64,000 nucleotides of DNA, taken from assembly GCA_963832945.1 (NCBI GenBank), contig CAWHVV010000006.1:440067-504066 (forward strand), in the 5' to 3' direction. Positions within the stretch are counted from its first letter, which is position 1, and each line of letters opens with the position of its first letter. This DNA is from JAFEDN01 sp963832945. Lineage in GTDB: Bacteria; Pseudomonadota; Gammaproteobacteria; Coxiellales; Coxiellaceae. Shown here in pieces: positions 1 through 13,200 of the stretch. A program made the position numbers and the translations under genes. The notes under the pieces were generated by a model. That model was not told the DNA's origin. It ran no database searches and saw nothing but the letters and a program-made list of their open reading frames with translations.

Positions 1-2433
1 ATTAAATTATCGGGACTTTCTCCCGGTGATGCGAGTGGATTTGCCATCAGTGGAATAGGGGATATTAATCACGATGGGATTGATGATTTCGCTATAGGCG
101 CACCACAAAACGGACCGTCACCCACGGGACGAGGAATAGTTTATATTGTTTTTGGGAATTCCAGCATCAGCCAGGATCTTGTTTCCCTTGATCAATTAAA
201 TGGTCATAATGGTTTTCAAATTCAGGGAGAGTCACTGGGCGGCCAATTGGGTCGCACATTAAGCATGGCCGGAGATATGAATGGAGATCATATTGATGAT
301 CTATTAATTGGAGCGATTGGCACTGGACGTTCAGGGCGTTGCTATGTCTTATTCGGATCGCCGACTATAGGGAGTAAGGGTTCTTTCAATCTCACCGATC
401 TGGATGGCCGGCAAGGTTTTAAAATCAACGGAGAGACGGAGGAGCAAATTTCAACCGGCATTTCGCTCAGCGGTGGATCTGATGTTAACAGTGACAGATA
501 TGCCGACATACTGATTGGTTCAGGGTATTCCGCGAATGGAAAATATCAATCTGGCCGCAGTTACCTGGTATTTGGCGGTCAAGATGTGGGGCGGGACGGA
601 ATACTCAATCTGACTGATTTAAATGGTAGCAACGGATTTAAATTGAATGGAGAAGCGAGAGGAGATATTAGCGGCAGCGCCGTGAGTATGATGGGAGATA
701 TCAACGGCGATGGAATGGATGATTTCATAATTGGAGCGGAGAATGCACTTTCTCAAGCAGGCCGTAGTTATATTTTATTTGGCAATAAAAATTTGAATCG
801 AATCGGCGCAGAATTTAATTTGTCGGATTTAAATGGAGTTAATGGTTTTAAATTAGATGGTGAAAATCAGGGTGACCGAAGCGGGGTTTCAGTCAGTGGA
901 ATCGGTGATATCAATCAGGATGGGTATTCAGACCTGATTATCGGCGCGCCTTTTGCGTCTTCCGGTAATGGTTACCAATCTGGTGTCAGTTATGTGGTAT
1001 TTGGCGGCAATCAAATAGGTCAGGGTGGTGTCATCCCACTCTCGAGTTTAAAAGGTCGCAATGGATTTAAAATAATCGGTAAAATGACAGGTGAAATCAG
1101 CGGTCTGAAGGTATCCGGCGCTGGAGATTTTAACCGGGATGGTGTCGATGACTTTCTCATCAGTTCTCCGGTTGCTGGAGTGATACAACCACCATCCAGT
1201 TATACTTATTTGCTATTTGGATCTACTCACTTTGACAATAATGGATTATTTTCATTGTCCAGTTTGAATGGAAGCAATGGTTTGATGTTTGTTGGAGAAA
1301 CTTTGGGTGATAATAGTGGTTTTTCTTTAAGCGCCGCCGGAGATATCAACCAGGATGGTATAGCCGACATACTCATCGGCGCCCCACAGATGCATGGTAG
1401 TGGACAAATAGGTCGTAGTTATCTGATCTTCGGGGATAGTGCACCGGTATTGATAAAAAATGCTTTAAATATCGCTCAGAATGAAACAGTGGTATTGACT
1501 GGTGGTGACTTACAGGCTGAGGAAGAAGACTCCGCTTCGACGAAGGAAATTTGGTTCAATGTCAGTCAAATTCAACATGGCCGCTTTACGGCGACGAATA
1601 ATATTGACATGGTATTTACTCGATTCAGTCAATCACAAGTGAATAACGGCGCCGTGCAATTTATTCATGACGGCAGTGTGATGGCTCCCAGCTATCAGGT
1701 TTCTGCTGATCATAGCGGGCTGGGATTTTCTTTACCAGAGACAGCCGCCATTGCTTTTAAAATAAAACCGGGTCAGATATCCGGCCTCAACGATACGATT
1801 CGTAACGCCATCATCGGCAGTGTGGTTAGCGGAGCATTCAGCTTGCTGTGTTTAGGATTGAAGTGGTGGATTTCACAAAAATTTGAGCGCCGCTTTTCAA
1901 CGGCCATTTTATTAGAAAGCAAAGTGGAAAGACAGCAAACGGATTTTCACAATGAAATTTTGGGTCCCGTTGCTAAACGCATTTTACAAAGAATTAAAAT
2001 TGGTGGATTTATGAATTACACGAGTGATCATACCCTGCATGAAGCGCTCAGTGCGATCAGCGAATTGATTTTTGAATTGGAGCGCCAGGGCGTTTCAGTT
2101 AATTTAAATCAATTGGACCCTGGGCAACAGCATCGTTTATTGGACACCATTGCCCGTCAAACCCGCGGAATATTAGTACCTGAAGTCAATTGCTGCGGCA
2201 TCACTCGACTGACTGGTTTTTTTCGACCTGAAATATTACCTCATCAGATCGAGGAAAAAGCGGCTGAAATTGCGGCTGCGGTGAAATCCAGCCTGGGTGA
2301 GAATTTTTCAGAAGTGAGAACTATTAACCTGTCGGAACAAGTTTTATCATCCTCATCTCTCGCATTGTTAACTACCTCAAATCGAGGAACTTCTTCATCC
2401 ACATCAGATGATTTGGAATTGAGCATCAATTGA
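1..2433 (+). CDS. FG-GAP/cadherin-like membrane protein, 5' end outside window
   Basis: The reading frame is open from the first base, so the N terminus lies upstream and the first visible Met (247) is internal. Bases 1-1440 encode about seven FG-GAP units with calcium-type loops such as DINGDGMDD and the closing motif YVVFGG, as in integrin-alpha beta-propellers. Bases 1443-1760 encode one cadherin-like repeat (HGRF, FIHDGS, AP-Y). A single transmembrane helix (IRNAIIGSVVSGAFSLLCLG) follows at about 1795-1860. The last 185 residues are a cytoplasmic domain shared with the paralogues downstream, containing the NCCGITRLTGFF cysteine-pair motif and a Ser/Thr-rich end. The role is inferred to be surface or host-membrane adhesion or signalling; no substrate is visible. 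The lack of a C-terminal secretion barrel argues against a classical autotransporter. Confidence 0.85.
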   Translation: MKLSGLSPGDASGFAISGIGDINHDGIDDFAIGAPQNGPSPTGRGIVYIVFGNSSISQDLVSLDQLNGHNGFQIQGESLGGQLGRTLSMAGDMNGDHIDDLLIGAIGTGRSGRCYVLFGSPTIGSKGSFNLTDLDGRQGFKINGETEEQISTGISLSGGSDVNSDRYADILIGSGYSANGKYQSGRSYLVFGGQDVGRDGILNLTDLNGSNGFKLNGEARGDISGSAVSMMGDINGDGMDDFIIGAENALSQAGRSYILFGNKNLNRIGAEFNLSDLNGVNGFKLDGENQGDRSGVSVSGIGDINQDGYSDLIIGAPFASSGNGYQSGVSYVVFGGNQIGQGGVIPLSSLKGRNGFKIIGKMTGEISGLKVSGAGDFNRDGVDDFLISSPVAGVIQPPSSYTYLLFGSTHFDNNGLFSLSSLNGSNGLMFVGETLGDNSGFSLSAAGDINQDGIADILIGAPQMHGSGQIGRSYLIFGDSAPVLIKNALNIAQNETVVLTGGDLQAEEEDSASTKEIWFNVSQIQHGRFTATNNIDMVFTRFSQSQVNNGAVQFIHDGSVMAPSYQVSADHSGLGFSLPETAAIAFKIKPGQISGLNDTIRNAIIGSVVSGAFSLLCLGLKWWISQKFERRFSTAILLESKVERQQTDFHNEILGPVAKRILQRIKIGGFMNYTSDHTLHEALSAISELIFELERQGVSVNLNQLDPGQQHRLLDTIARQTRGILVPEVNCCGITRLTGFFRPEILPHQIEEKAAEIAAAVKSSLGENFSEVRTINLSEQVLSSSSLALLTTSNRGTSSSTSDDLELSIN

Positions 2434-2493
2434 ATTCAACTATCATTAGGAGGAAATGGCGGTACACGAAGCGAGAGTTATTGATATTTAAAT

Positions 2494-2553
2494 AGGATTT
2501 GAGGAGCGATAATTAAAATCGCGAAATTTTTAACACATGAAATGGAGGTTTTT
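2494..2553 (+). promoter_or_regulatory. Conserved leader, class A copy 1, with ribosome binding site
   Basis: About 60 bases (TTGAGGAG..., AAAATCGCG-AATTTTTAAC, CATGAAATGGAGG) are nearly identical to 7214-7268 ahead of the next paralogue. GGAGG at 2544-2548 sits 5 nt before ATG 2554 and fixes that start rather than the ATG at 2542. The conserved block was probably duplicated with the genes. Confidence 0.6.
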
Positions 2554-5500
2554 ATGAAAAATGGACAATTTCCAGAAGTATTCAATTTAGGTGATTTAAA
2601 CGGTCAGAATGGTTTTAAACTGGATGGAGAAGTGGTGAATGATTACAGTGGTTGGTCGGTGAGTGCGGCTGGAGATATTAACAGCGATGGAATAGCCGAT
2701 CTATTGGTAGGTGCTTACGGTCATGCGAACGGCGCTGGCCGCAGCTATGTGGTGTTTGGTGGCCCTGGAGCGGGCGGCAGTGGAAATATTTCATTATCCG
2801 GTTTAAATGGCGCCAATGGCTTTAAACTGGATGGGGAAAATGGTGGTGATGAAAATGGCTGCTCCGTCAGCGCTGCGGGTGATATCAATGGCGATGGAGT
2901 GGCTGATCTACTGGTGGGGGCTTATGGCCATGCGAATTACGCAGGTCGCAGCTATGTGGTGTTTGGTGGCCCTAGTGGGCAGTGCAGGAGTATTGGCGCT
3001 TGCCAATCTGAATGGCTCTAATGGCTTTAAGCTGGATGGTGAAATGACGAGTGATTACAGTGGTTGGTCGGTGAGCGCGGCGGGAGATATCAATGGCGAT
3101 GGCATGGCTGATTTGCTAGTGGGGGCTTGGTGCTATTCGCATTCAAAGACCGTGGGTCGCAGCTATGTCGTGTTTAGCGGTCCTGCTGTGGGTGATTCAG
3201 GGGTATTGGCGCTTGCTAGTCTCAATGGCATGAATGGTTTTAAGCTGGATGGCGAAGTGGCGGGTGATGACAGTGGCTATTCGGTGAGTGCGGCGGGAGA
3301 TATTAATGGTGATGGCGTGGCTGATCTGCTGGTGGGATCTCCCGGCCATGCGAGCAATACGGGTCGTAGCTATGTGGTATTTGGCGGCCCTGCTGTGGGC
3401 AATTCAGGAGTGTTGGCGCTTTCTAGTTTAAATGGTAAAAATGGCTTTAAGTTGGATGGTGAAGCGGTCGGTGATCAGAGTGGCTTTTCGGTGAGTGCGG
3501 CGGGAGATGTCAATGGAGACGGAATGGCTGACTTGCTGGTGGGATGTATTGGCCATGCGAGCGGCGCGGGTCGCAGCTATGTCGTGTTTGGTAGCTCTGT
3601 GGTGGGTAATTCAGGGATGCTGGCGCTAGCCAGTTTGAATGGCAAGAATGGCTTTAAGCTGGATGGCGAAGTGGTGTATGATGAAAGTGGCTATTCGGTG
3701 AGCGCGGCGGAAGATGTCAACGGCGACGGCGTAGCTGATTTGCTGGTGGGAGTTCCCATTCATGCGGCCCATACAGGTCGAAGCTATGTAGTGTTTGGTG
3801 GTCCTGTTGTAGGCAGTTCAGGAGTGTTGGCGCTTGCCAATCTGAATGGCTCTAATGGCTTTAAGCTGGATGGTGAAGTGGCGGGTGATTACAGTGGCTA
3901 TTCGGTAAGCGCGGCGGGAGATATCAATGGTGACGGAATGGCTGACTTGCTGGTAGGTGCACCCGATCATGCGAGCTACACAGGTCGCAGCTATGTAGTG
4001 TTTGGCGATGTACCACCGGTATTGGTCAATAACAGTCTATCCCTCTTCTCAGGGGAGAATGTTACCTTACAACCTGGCTATATTAGCGCTTATGACCGCA
4101 ATCACGACAATAATACTCTGGTATTTATTCCCAGTAATGTGACTCATGGGTATTTTTCTACCCTGAGTATGCCGATAAAACCATTGGAGAATTTTACCCA
4201 ATCGCAAATCATTAATAATGAAATCCAGTTTGTTCATGATAGCACAAGCTTTGCGCCAAGCTATGATATCACGGTGTGTAGCTCGGGTATTGCTTTCGCA
4301 GGGCCATTTCCGGCCAATATCACTTTTATTTTAATTGAAAATAATCAGCTCGTCATTAACCAAGGTCAAACTGTTACTCTGACCTGCGATAATATGCAAG
4401 CAACTTACCAGAATAAAATAGACGGAGATTTGAGCTTCTTAGTCAGTGATCTGGCTCATGGGCGATTTGAATTTATTGATACACCTAATCAGCCTATTCT
4501 GGTTTTTCAACAACAGAATATTACCGATGGCCTTGTGCGTTTTGTTCATGACAATTCAATCAATGCCCCTGCTTATCAATTGGCAGTGAGCAATGGGGTA
4601 ATCACGACTCCTCCCCAAGCCGTTTTTATTGATTTTGACACCATACCGGTTTTACTTGCCAATCAGTTAATGATTAATCAAGGTCAAAGCGTTCGTATTA
4701 CTTCGAGCATACTGAATGCGACTCATCCCGGCATGAATGATGATAGTCATTTACGGTTTGAGATTATGGCTTTGCAACAAGGTCAATTTAGTTGGATCAG
4801 CGCTCCGTTCAGTCCCATCACCAGTTTTTACCAACAAAATATCAGCGATGGACTGATCCAGTTTATCCATGATGGCTCTGTATTCGCTCCGGTCTACAAT
4901 GTATCGGTCACTGATGAGCGTACTCATTCCGTATCTCAAGCCGCAGAGATTGATTTCGATGCGATTCCGATTTTGTTAAATAATACTTTGCGCCTCAATC
5001 AAGGCGACAGTATGGCGATCACTTCGGCACAGCTCGGTGCTCTGCATCCTACAGGAACCGACGATTTATTATTATTTAATATAACGGATATGATTCATGG
5101 CCAATTTCAGTGGGTCAACGTATTGCCTCGCCAATCCATCAGCCAATTTTATCAGCAAAATATTACCGATCACCAAATTCAATTTGCGCATGATAATTCT
5201 ACGATTGCGCCAGCCTACACCGTTTCTGTCACCGATGGACGGACGCGTTCTTTGCCCCAAGCGGCTCAAATTGATTTTGATCCCAATCCTATCTTAGTCA
5301 ATAACCAACTGACAATCAGTGAGGACGAAACCGTTACCTTGACCTCTAACAATTTGTTGGCCCTTCATCGCGGCGTTGTTGAACCCAATTTGACCTTTAT
5401 CATCAGCAATGTGACCAATGGAAGATTTATCATTGCCAACATACCAGAGACTGGTAATCTTACTTTTCTGCAACAACAGATATTGGATCAACAAGTTCGT

Positions 5501-7192
5501 TTTTCGCAACAGGGGACGGAGAAACCGGGTTATGAAGTCTCAGTGAGCGATGGGCGAATCACGCTTCCGTCGGTATCTGCCAATATTACGTTTTATAACA
5601 TCAAACCGGTTTTAACGAAAAACCAATTTTTAATTAGTGTAGATCAACCGGTTGTCTTAACGAGTTCTAATCTGGCCGCTACGCTGTCGGGGGAAATGGC
5701 GCAGGAATTACAGTTTTTAGTGTCTTCAGTGAGTCATGGCCATTTTGAGAGGCGCGTCAATCCGGGGGTAGCAATCCCGTCGTTTTATCAGAAAGACGTG
5801 ATACAGCAAAGCATTCAATTTGTCGCCGATGATAGCCGGCAACTGCCTGAGTGCCGGCTCAAAGCCTGGGATAATACGACGGGTTTAGCCAGCGATATCC
5901 AGGAAACCGGCGTGATTTTGATTGGGAATAATAATTTCCGAATTAATCAGGGCGATATTTTTCCGATTACGGAAGCGGTGTTAAATGCAACCACCAATCG
6001 GGGCGATGATGGCGATATTCTATTTACTCCTCTCGTCGGCGCCGTTCAGCATGGTCGATTTGAATTAGTTTCCAATCCCAATTATCCTGTAATCAGTTTC
6101 CAACAAAAACAAATCACCAGCCACAACGTTGTGTTTGTGTCGGATAATGCGACCAGCGCTCCCAGCGCTTATTTAAATATCAGTGACGGTCAGATGGGTG
6201 AAGTACAAGGTATGTTGCCTTGCCGAATCGATTTTGACGCGGCGCCGACTCTGATAAATGCTTATTTAGCTACTCAATCGGGCAGAAGAGAACAAATCAC
6301 CGATATCAATTTAAAGGCAAGCAGCAGCACAGCGCCGGTAAATCAACTGATGTTTGAAATCACTGATATCAATCACGGTTATTTTGCCGATAAAAACAAT
6401 TGGCAAGTGGAATTACTTCAATTTACTCAGCAAACTGTGAACGATGGAACGATGATCTTTGTGACCGATCAAACCGGCCTGACGCCGCAATTTAAAGTAT
6501 CGGTATGGGATGGACGAATGCATTGTTGGGCCTGTCCACAACCGGCGGATGTGGTGTTTGACAAGAGCGGTCAGTCCGATTCCAGTCTATCGGATATTAT
6601 CAGAAATGCCGTGATCGGCGCGGCAGCCAGCGGTGTAGTGGGGTTGCTGTTTTTCGCCCTGAAATATAAGCACTCATTGAGCTTGCAACGTAACGCCAGA
6701 CCGACGATAGACGGCGAAGCACAAGAGACCTATTCCGACGCTTTATTACTGCCGATTGCGCGCGAGATATTTTCCCGCATTAAAATCACCGGTTGTTTAG
6801 GCTATATCGGCAAACGAGATTACAACGAATACATGGGCGCGGTGAGCGTCCTTGTCGCCGCTTTAGAAAACAAAGCCGTCATCCAACCCGACCATTGGAA
6901 TTCATTACCTCGACCGCAAAAACAAAGAATCATTGATGCCATTGCGATGCACACCAAAGAACACGTCGGCAATAATCGTTGCTGTTCGACACGCACATTC
7001 ACCAGTTTTTACAAAGCCGAAGCAACGCCAGGAATGATTCGCAATAAAGCCGAAGCGATAGCCAACGCCGTGCGGGAGACATTATCAGACGCTAACGAAG
7101 CCAAAAGTTTTCGCAGCGATAGCGGTGTGCGTTTGACTCGAACCGGCAGCAGCCTGAATCAATCTCAGATGCAGACACCGTTGCTGAGTTGA
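2554..7192 (+). pseudogene. FG-GAP/cadherin-like membrane protein, frameshifted near 2974
   Basis: Restored length is about 1546 residues. The start peptide MKNGQFPE follows GGAGG. Seven FG-GAP units (2590-4008) would make one seven-bladed calcium-binding propeller. Eight cadherin-like repeats follow (4017-6560; each begins NN-L-INQGQ and ends with FVHD, AP-Y, V-DG). A transmembrane helix lies at 6595-6660 (IRNAVIGAAASGVVGLLFFA). The tail has the family domain with RIKITGCLGYI and NNRCCSTRTFTSFY. Near 2974 the frame changes from frame 1 to frame 2. Comparison with sister units (GGPAVGSSGVLAL) shows two bases missing after GGCCCT, so translation from 2554 stops at 3021. Everything after the lesion is open for 4.2 kb, so the lesion is recent, regulated, or a sequencing error. 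Confidence 0.8.
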
Positions 7193-7213
7193 TCGTAGGA
7201 TATTTTTAGATTA

Positions 7214-7268
7214 GTTTTGAGGAGTGATTAAAATCGCGGAATTTTTAACTCATGAAATGGAGGTTTAT
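7214..7268 (+). promoter_or_regulatory. Conserved leader, class A copy 2, with ribosome binding site
   Basis: Near-identical to the leader at 2494-2553 (TTTTGAGGAGTGATTAAAATC then CATGAAATGGAGG). The GGAGG is 5 nt from ATG 7269, which begins MKNGQFPE as in the paralogue. This argues against the upstream in-frame ATG at 7224. Confidence 0.6.
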
Positions 7269-10200
7269 ATGAAAAATGGACAATTTCCAGAAATTATTAA
7301 ATTAGCTGATTTAAATGGGCAAAACGGCTTTAAGCTAGTATCTCAGGAGAGCATGATGCGTGATTTTTCCGTTCATTCGGTGATGGATTCGATAAACACT
7401 GACACCGATATTTCTTCAAGCGAAAAAGAATCCACAGCGTCCGCGCTATCGATAGGTAGAAAGCTGCTCAGCAGCGATTCCGTAGTGTCGCTGTGTGATC
7501 AACCCATGGGACAACTCGAATTATCCAACTTAACCGCGTCATTGGGTTTTACTCTCAACGGGGTGACCACTGGAGACGCCAGTGGGACCGCCGTCAGCGG
7601 AATCGGCGATCTCAATGACGATGGCGTCGCGGACATCGTCATTGGGGCCTACGAAGCTTCGCCGGGAGGTAGGCTTCAGGCAGGCGCCAGCTATGTGATA
7701 TTCGGCAGTCGTACGGTCAGTGGTGATGGCTTGTTGGAATTATCCACTCTGAATGGAACGAATGGGTTTGTGATCAATGGCGTAGCCGCTGGAGACCAGA
7801 GTGGAATCGCGGTCAGCGGCGCGGGAGATTTCAATGCCGATGGCATTGCGGATCTGCTGATTGGGGCCTACACAGCTTCTCCGGGAGGCAGAACTAACGC
7901 TGGGGCCAGCTATGTGGTATTTGGTCATCACCAGATTGGCGGGAATGGCACGTTGGAGTTATCCAGCTTGAATGGGACCAATGGATTTGCTCTCCTGGGT
8001 GTGAGCAGTGAAGATTTGACCGGGTTTGCGGTCAGCGGCGTAGGCGATATTAACTCCGATGGTATCGCCGATCTGGTCATTGGGGCTTACGGAGCGATGA
8101 CGCATACCGGCGCCAGCTATGTGGTGTTTGGCAGTCACACTATTCAAAATAATGGCACGTTGGAGTTATCTAATCTGAATGGTACTAACGGTTTTGTCAT
8201 TAACGGGGTGACTCGCGGGGATTGGAGTGGATTTTCAGTCAGTGGGGCAGGTGATCTCAATGCCGATGGCGTCGCAGATTTGGCGATTGGAGCGTACGGT
8301 GCTTCTCCAGATGGCAGGTCTCAAGCCGGGACGAGTTACGTCGTGTTTGGCCGTCATGCCTTGGGCGGCAATGGGACGTTGGCGTTATCCGGTTTGAACG
8401 GGGTCGATGGGTTTACCCTGTGGGGTGCGGTCGCTGGGGGGAACTGCGCTCAATTGGGCAAGGCAGGTGATGTGAATGCGGATGGCATCGCGGATTTATT
8501 GATCGGGGCAGTCGACGCTTCTCCGGAAGGCAGGGGTAACGCGGGAACCAACTATGTGGTGTTTGGTCATCGTCAGGTTGGCGGAAATGGTACATTGGAC
8601 CTGTCCAACCTGAATGGGACTAATGGGTTTGCGATAAATGGGGTAGCGGCGGGGGATTATAGTGGATGGTGGGTGAGTGGCGCTGGTGATCTCAATGCGG
8701 ATGGCATCGCCGATCTGGTGATCGGGGCCGCCTTAGCCTCTCCCGGAGGCAGGTATCAAGCAGGCGCCAGCTATGTGGTGTTTGGCAGTCCTGCGCTGGG
8801 CAGTCAGGGCGTGTTAGAGTTATCCAGCCTTAGCGGGGTTAATGGATTGGCGATCAACGGAGTGACCGCGCAGGATCAGAGCGGGTATGCCGTGAGCAGC
8901 GCCGGTGATTTCAATGCCGATGGGATTGGGGATCTACTGATTGGAGCCGCTAACGCTTCTCCTCCCGGAGGCAGAGGGTCTGCGGGAGCCAGCTATGTCC
9001 TGTTTGGGAGAATCTTTTCTCCGTTTGTCCGTAATTCATTGACCATTCAGCAGGGGGAGGGGGTTGTGCTGACAACTCTGTTGTCGGTCACTCCGGATAC
9101 GAATCTATCGACATTTACCGTCTGTGACCTCAGCTACGGGCAATTTGAGATGCCTTTGTTTAATCCGCCCGGGCAAGCCATTACCAGTTTCACAGGAAAT
9201 CAATTACACGCCCGTGAAATAGTCTTTGTGACAGAGGGCGGTACTCAAGCGCCAAGTTATACTATCCAAGTAGAAAAATTAGGTACCGTTTTTCAATCAA
9301 CGGCGGACATTGATTTTACGCCTCTCGCTACCGCTCATTCGAGGGCAGCCATAGAGTTAAGCACGGTGACCCGCTGTGAAGGGATAGTGATCAATGGAGT
9401 ATCTCCCAATGACTGGAGTGGGTTTTCGGTGAGTGGCGCCGGTGATCTCAATGCGGATGGCATCGCGGATCTGCTGATTGGGGCTAACCAGGCTTCTCCG
9501 GGAGGCAGAGCTAGCGCAGGAGCGGGCTACGTAGTGTTTGGAAGTCGTGACATGGGTGGAAATGACACGTTAGAGTTGTTCAGCCTCAATGGCGTCAATG
9601 GATTTGTACTCAATGGGGTATCCGCTGGCGACCAAAGTGGACGATCTGTGAGCGATGCGGGTGATCTCAATGCGGATGGCATCGCAGATCTGGTGATTGG
9701 TGCGATTTGTGTTTCTCCGGGAGGCAGGTATCAAGCAGGAGCCAGCTATGTGGTGTTTGGTAGCCATAGCATCGGCGGTAATGGCACGTTGGAATTATCG
9801 AGTCTCAATGGTACGAATGGTTTTGTCCTCAATGGGGTGGCTGCTGGAGATTTGACTGGGATTATAAGCAGCGCTGGTGATCTCAATGCCGATGGTATCG
9901 CGGATCTGGTGATTGGGGCATTGTATGCCAGATCTTACGCAGGGGCCACCTATGTGGTGTTTGGCCATCAAGGGGTGGGAGGTAACGGCACGCTGGAATT
10001 ATCGAGTCTGAATGGCGTCAACGGTTTTGCGATCTATGGAGTGTCTGCTCATGATAATAGTGGTTCCAGCACTAATGTGGGCGATTTCAATGCGGATGGC
10101 ATCGCGGATCTGGTGATTGGGGCAGGCGGTGCTTCTACGGGAGGCAGAATTAATGCGGGAGCCAGCTATGTGGTGTTTGGTAGCCATAGCATCGGCGGTA

Positions 10201-13200
10201 ATGGCACGTTTGAGTTATCCAACCTGAACGGTGTCAATGGATTTGTGCTCAACGGGGTGTCCAGTGGTGATCAAAGTGAGTGGGTGGGTGATGCGGGTGA
10301 TCTCAATGCGGATGGTATCGATGATTTGGTGATTGGGTCTGTCGGGGCTTCTCCGGAAGGCAAGACTAGGGCGGGAGCGAGCTATGTGGTATTTGGCCAT
10401 CGGGAGATTGGCGGCAATGGCACGTTGGAATTATCGAGTTTGAATGGCGTCAACGGCTTTGCCCTTTGGGGTGTGAATCCTGGGGATGGGAGTGGGTTTT
10501 CGGCGAATGGCGCCGGTGACGTCAATGCCGATGGCGTAGCAGACCTGCTGATTGGTACACGGTTTGCTTCGCCGGGAGGCAAGACTCATGCTGGCGCCAG
10601 CTATGTGGTGTTTGGTCATCGGCAGATGGGTGGGAATGGCGTGTTGGAGTTATCCAGCCTGAATGGGACCGATGGGTTTGTGCTGAACGGGGCAGCTGCT
10701 GGGGATGGCGGGAATAGTTATGGGGGTCCAGTGAGTGGCGTCGGCGATATGAATGGTGACGGCCTGGCGGACATGGTGATGGGGGCATACGGCGCTTCTC
10801 CAGAAGGGAGGACCCAGGCAGGCAGGAGTTATCTATTATGGGGACGAAAGACTGAGGACTCTTTTGATTCTTTGCAATTATTAACCAACCGTTTTCCGAT
10901 GATATCAGGACAGACCCTGGTGCTTTCAGCGCAATATTTGAATGTGGGTGTGGTCTGCGACAGTTCGGACTCGATTGTTTATCAGGTCAGTAACCTTACG
11001 TATGGTTACTTTGCTTTGACGGCGGCCCCCGGGGCGCCCATCACCCTTTTTAATCAAACCCAGATAAACCAGAATCAAGTCCAATTTGTTCAGGATGGCT
11101 CACCCAGTTTACCGTCATTTATACTGAACATCAGCAGTCCTCGTGACACGATGACCGTGCCGGGATTTGTGCATTTCAATGCCAGGCCCGATATCGTGAA
11201 TAACAGGTTACCCGTCAATCAGGGACAGTTAATGCCGATTTTACCGGCTTATCTCTGGGCCACCGATCGGGAAACTCCGGCGGATTGGTTGCTGTATACG
11301 GTCAGTAATGTCCATGATGGGGAATTTCAATGGCAGGGCGATTCGAGTGGGGGGGTGACATCCTTTACCGGTCAAAATATCAGTGATGGCGCCCTCTTTT
11401 TCCAGCATGATGGTAGCACTTTACTACCCGGCTATACGATGACCGTCACCGATGGGGTCAACATTTATATGACGGAGGGCGTGGTTAATTTCGATCTGTT
11501 ACCCACACTGATCAACAACCAGTTGGCAGTGAATCAGGGTAGAAGCACGACGCTGACCTCGGCGATGCTCAGTGCGCAGAGTCCTCAGTACCCGGCAGGG
11601 CAGTTACGCTTTTTAGTCAGTAATGTGACGCAAGGGCAATTTCAACAGGTCGCGAGCAATGGGTCGGTCATCGAGACCGATCTCACGGATTTTCTGCAAC
11701 AGGCGGTAGCGGACCAACATATCCAATTTGTCCACGATGGCGCCCCGCAAGCACCCAGTTATCATGTCGCCGTGACGGATGGGCAAGCCACGGTGCCTAT
11801 TCCAGCGCAAGCGGCGCTGATCAGTTTTAATCATGCGCCGGTACTCCAGTTAAATCCTTTGGTGATTGATCAGGGTCGACCCACCGTGATCCGCTCACAG
11901 GATTTGAGTGCGACCGATGTGGAAACGCCGGCGGTTAATTTAGTCTTTCAGGTCAGTCAGGTCAGCGGTGGTTATTTTGAATATGCCGCCACCCTCGGGG
12001 TAGCGATCACTGAATTTCTACAGCTTTCGGTGCAGATCAGCAGCGTCCAGTTTTCCAATAATGGCAGCGAGGCAATGCCTGCTTTTGCGATCAGTGTCAG
12101 CGATACCGGCATAGGAACAGCCCCGCCAATTACCGTGGGGCCGCAAGCGGCGCAGATTACGTTTAATCATCAGCCCCTCGTGAAAGCAGGAAAGACCTTA
12201 GCCAACCAGACGGTGGTCAATAGTCAGCAGTTTGATTTTACGATCGATACGGATATTTTTAGTGATCCCGACAACCATACGTTGACATTTTCGGCGCAAC
12301 TCAGCGATGGGCAACCCTTGCCCGATACCCTGAGTTTTGATGGCGTGGATCAATTCAGCGGCACGCTCCAGGGGTTTTCCGAATTAAATATTACGGTGAG
12401 CGCAGCGGATCCTCGTGGCTTAACGACCAATAGCAGTTTTATCATTAATGTATTGCCACAAAAATCCACCTTATTCAATTTGATATTGACGCCTACCGTG
12501 GCGGTGAGTGTTCTTACCGCTTTGGTGGGTTATTTGTATCGCCGTTGGCGGATGTGGGATCATCGTCAATTAAACAAATTTGCGGATCAACTTCGCCTGG
12601 CTTTAAATATCGATGTTTATGATTTTTCCAACGAAGAAGGCGCGGACTATTTACGTAAACTCGATCATTTAATTGTTAAGCTGAATGAAAATCATGGTGG
12701 TTTTTACAAAAAACTGACGCCCCAGGAAACGAAAGTTTTTGCGGGTGATGTCGCCGATGTGTTGAGGAAGTATCCGGGTATGATCAAACCTGCTCCCTGG
12801 TATATTAAAGGATTTAATTGTATCAGTTGCTATGGACGTGGGGTGAAGCTTTTGGATATTACCGCTTTTGGGTATGAAACGAACAATATTGCCCGTGGCG
12901 CTGTAGCAGCCTATCAACACAGAAAAAACCTGATGTCGATAGAATCAGGCGCGGTAGAAGTGGAAATGGAGGTTTTACAAGACGCTAAATTAGTTAAAGA
13001 AGAAAAAGGTTTGCGCACCCAGGCTTGGGGTAAAACTCAAGCCATCAAGCAAGAATCTTCTGTGGAAGAGCGACTCAGTTTATTGGAAAATCAAGTGGAA
13101 CGACAAGTGGAAAGAATAGCGCCTTTAGAAAAGCAGGTGGTTATTATGGGCACGCATTTTAACCTGTTTAAAACGAGTTCTGCCGAGATTCCGCGACAGA

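Noticed and set aside
7740..10788. Many minus-strand frames of 60-90 codons inside the giant FG-GAP gene
   Set aside because: They recur at the same place in each repeat unit (for example ATKHHIAGS), so they are antisense shadows of the repeated coding sequence, without ribosome binding sites.
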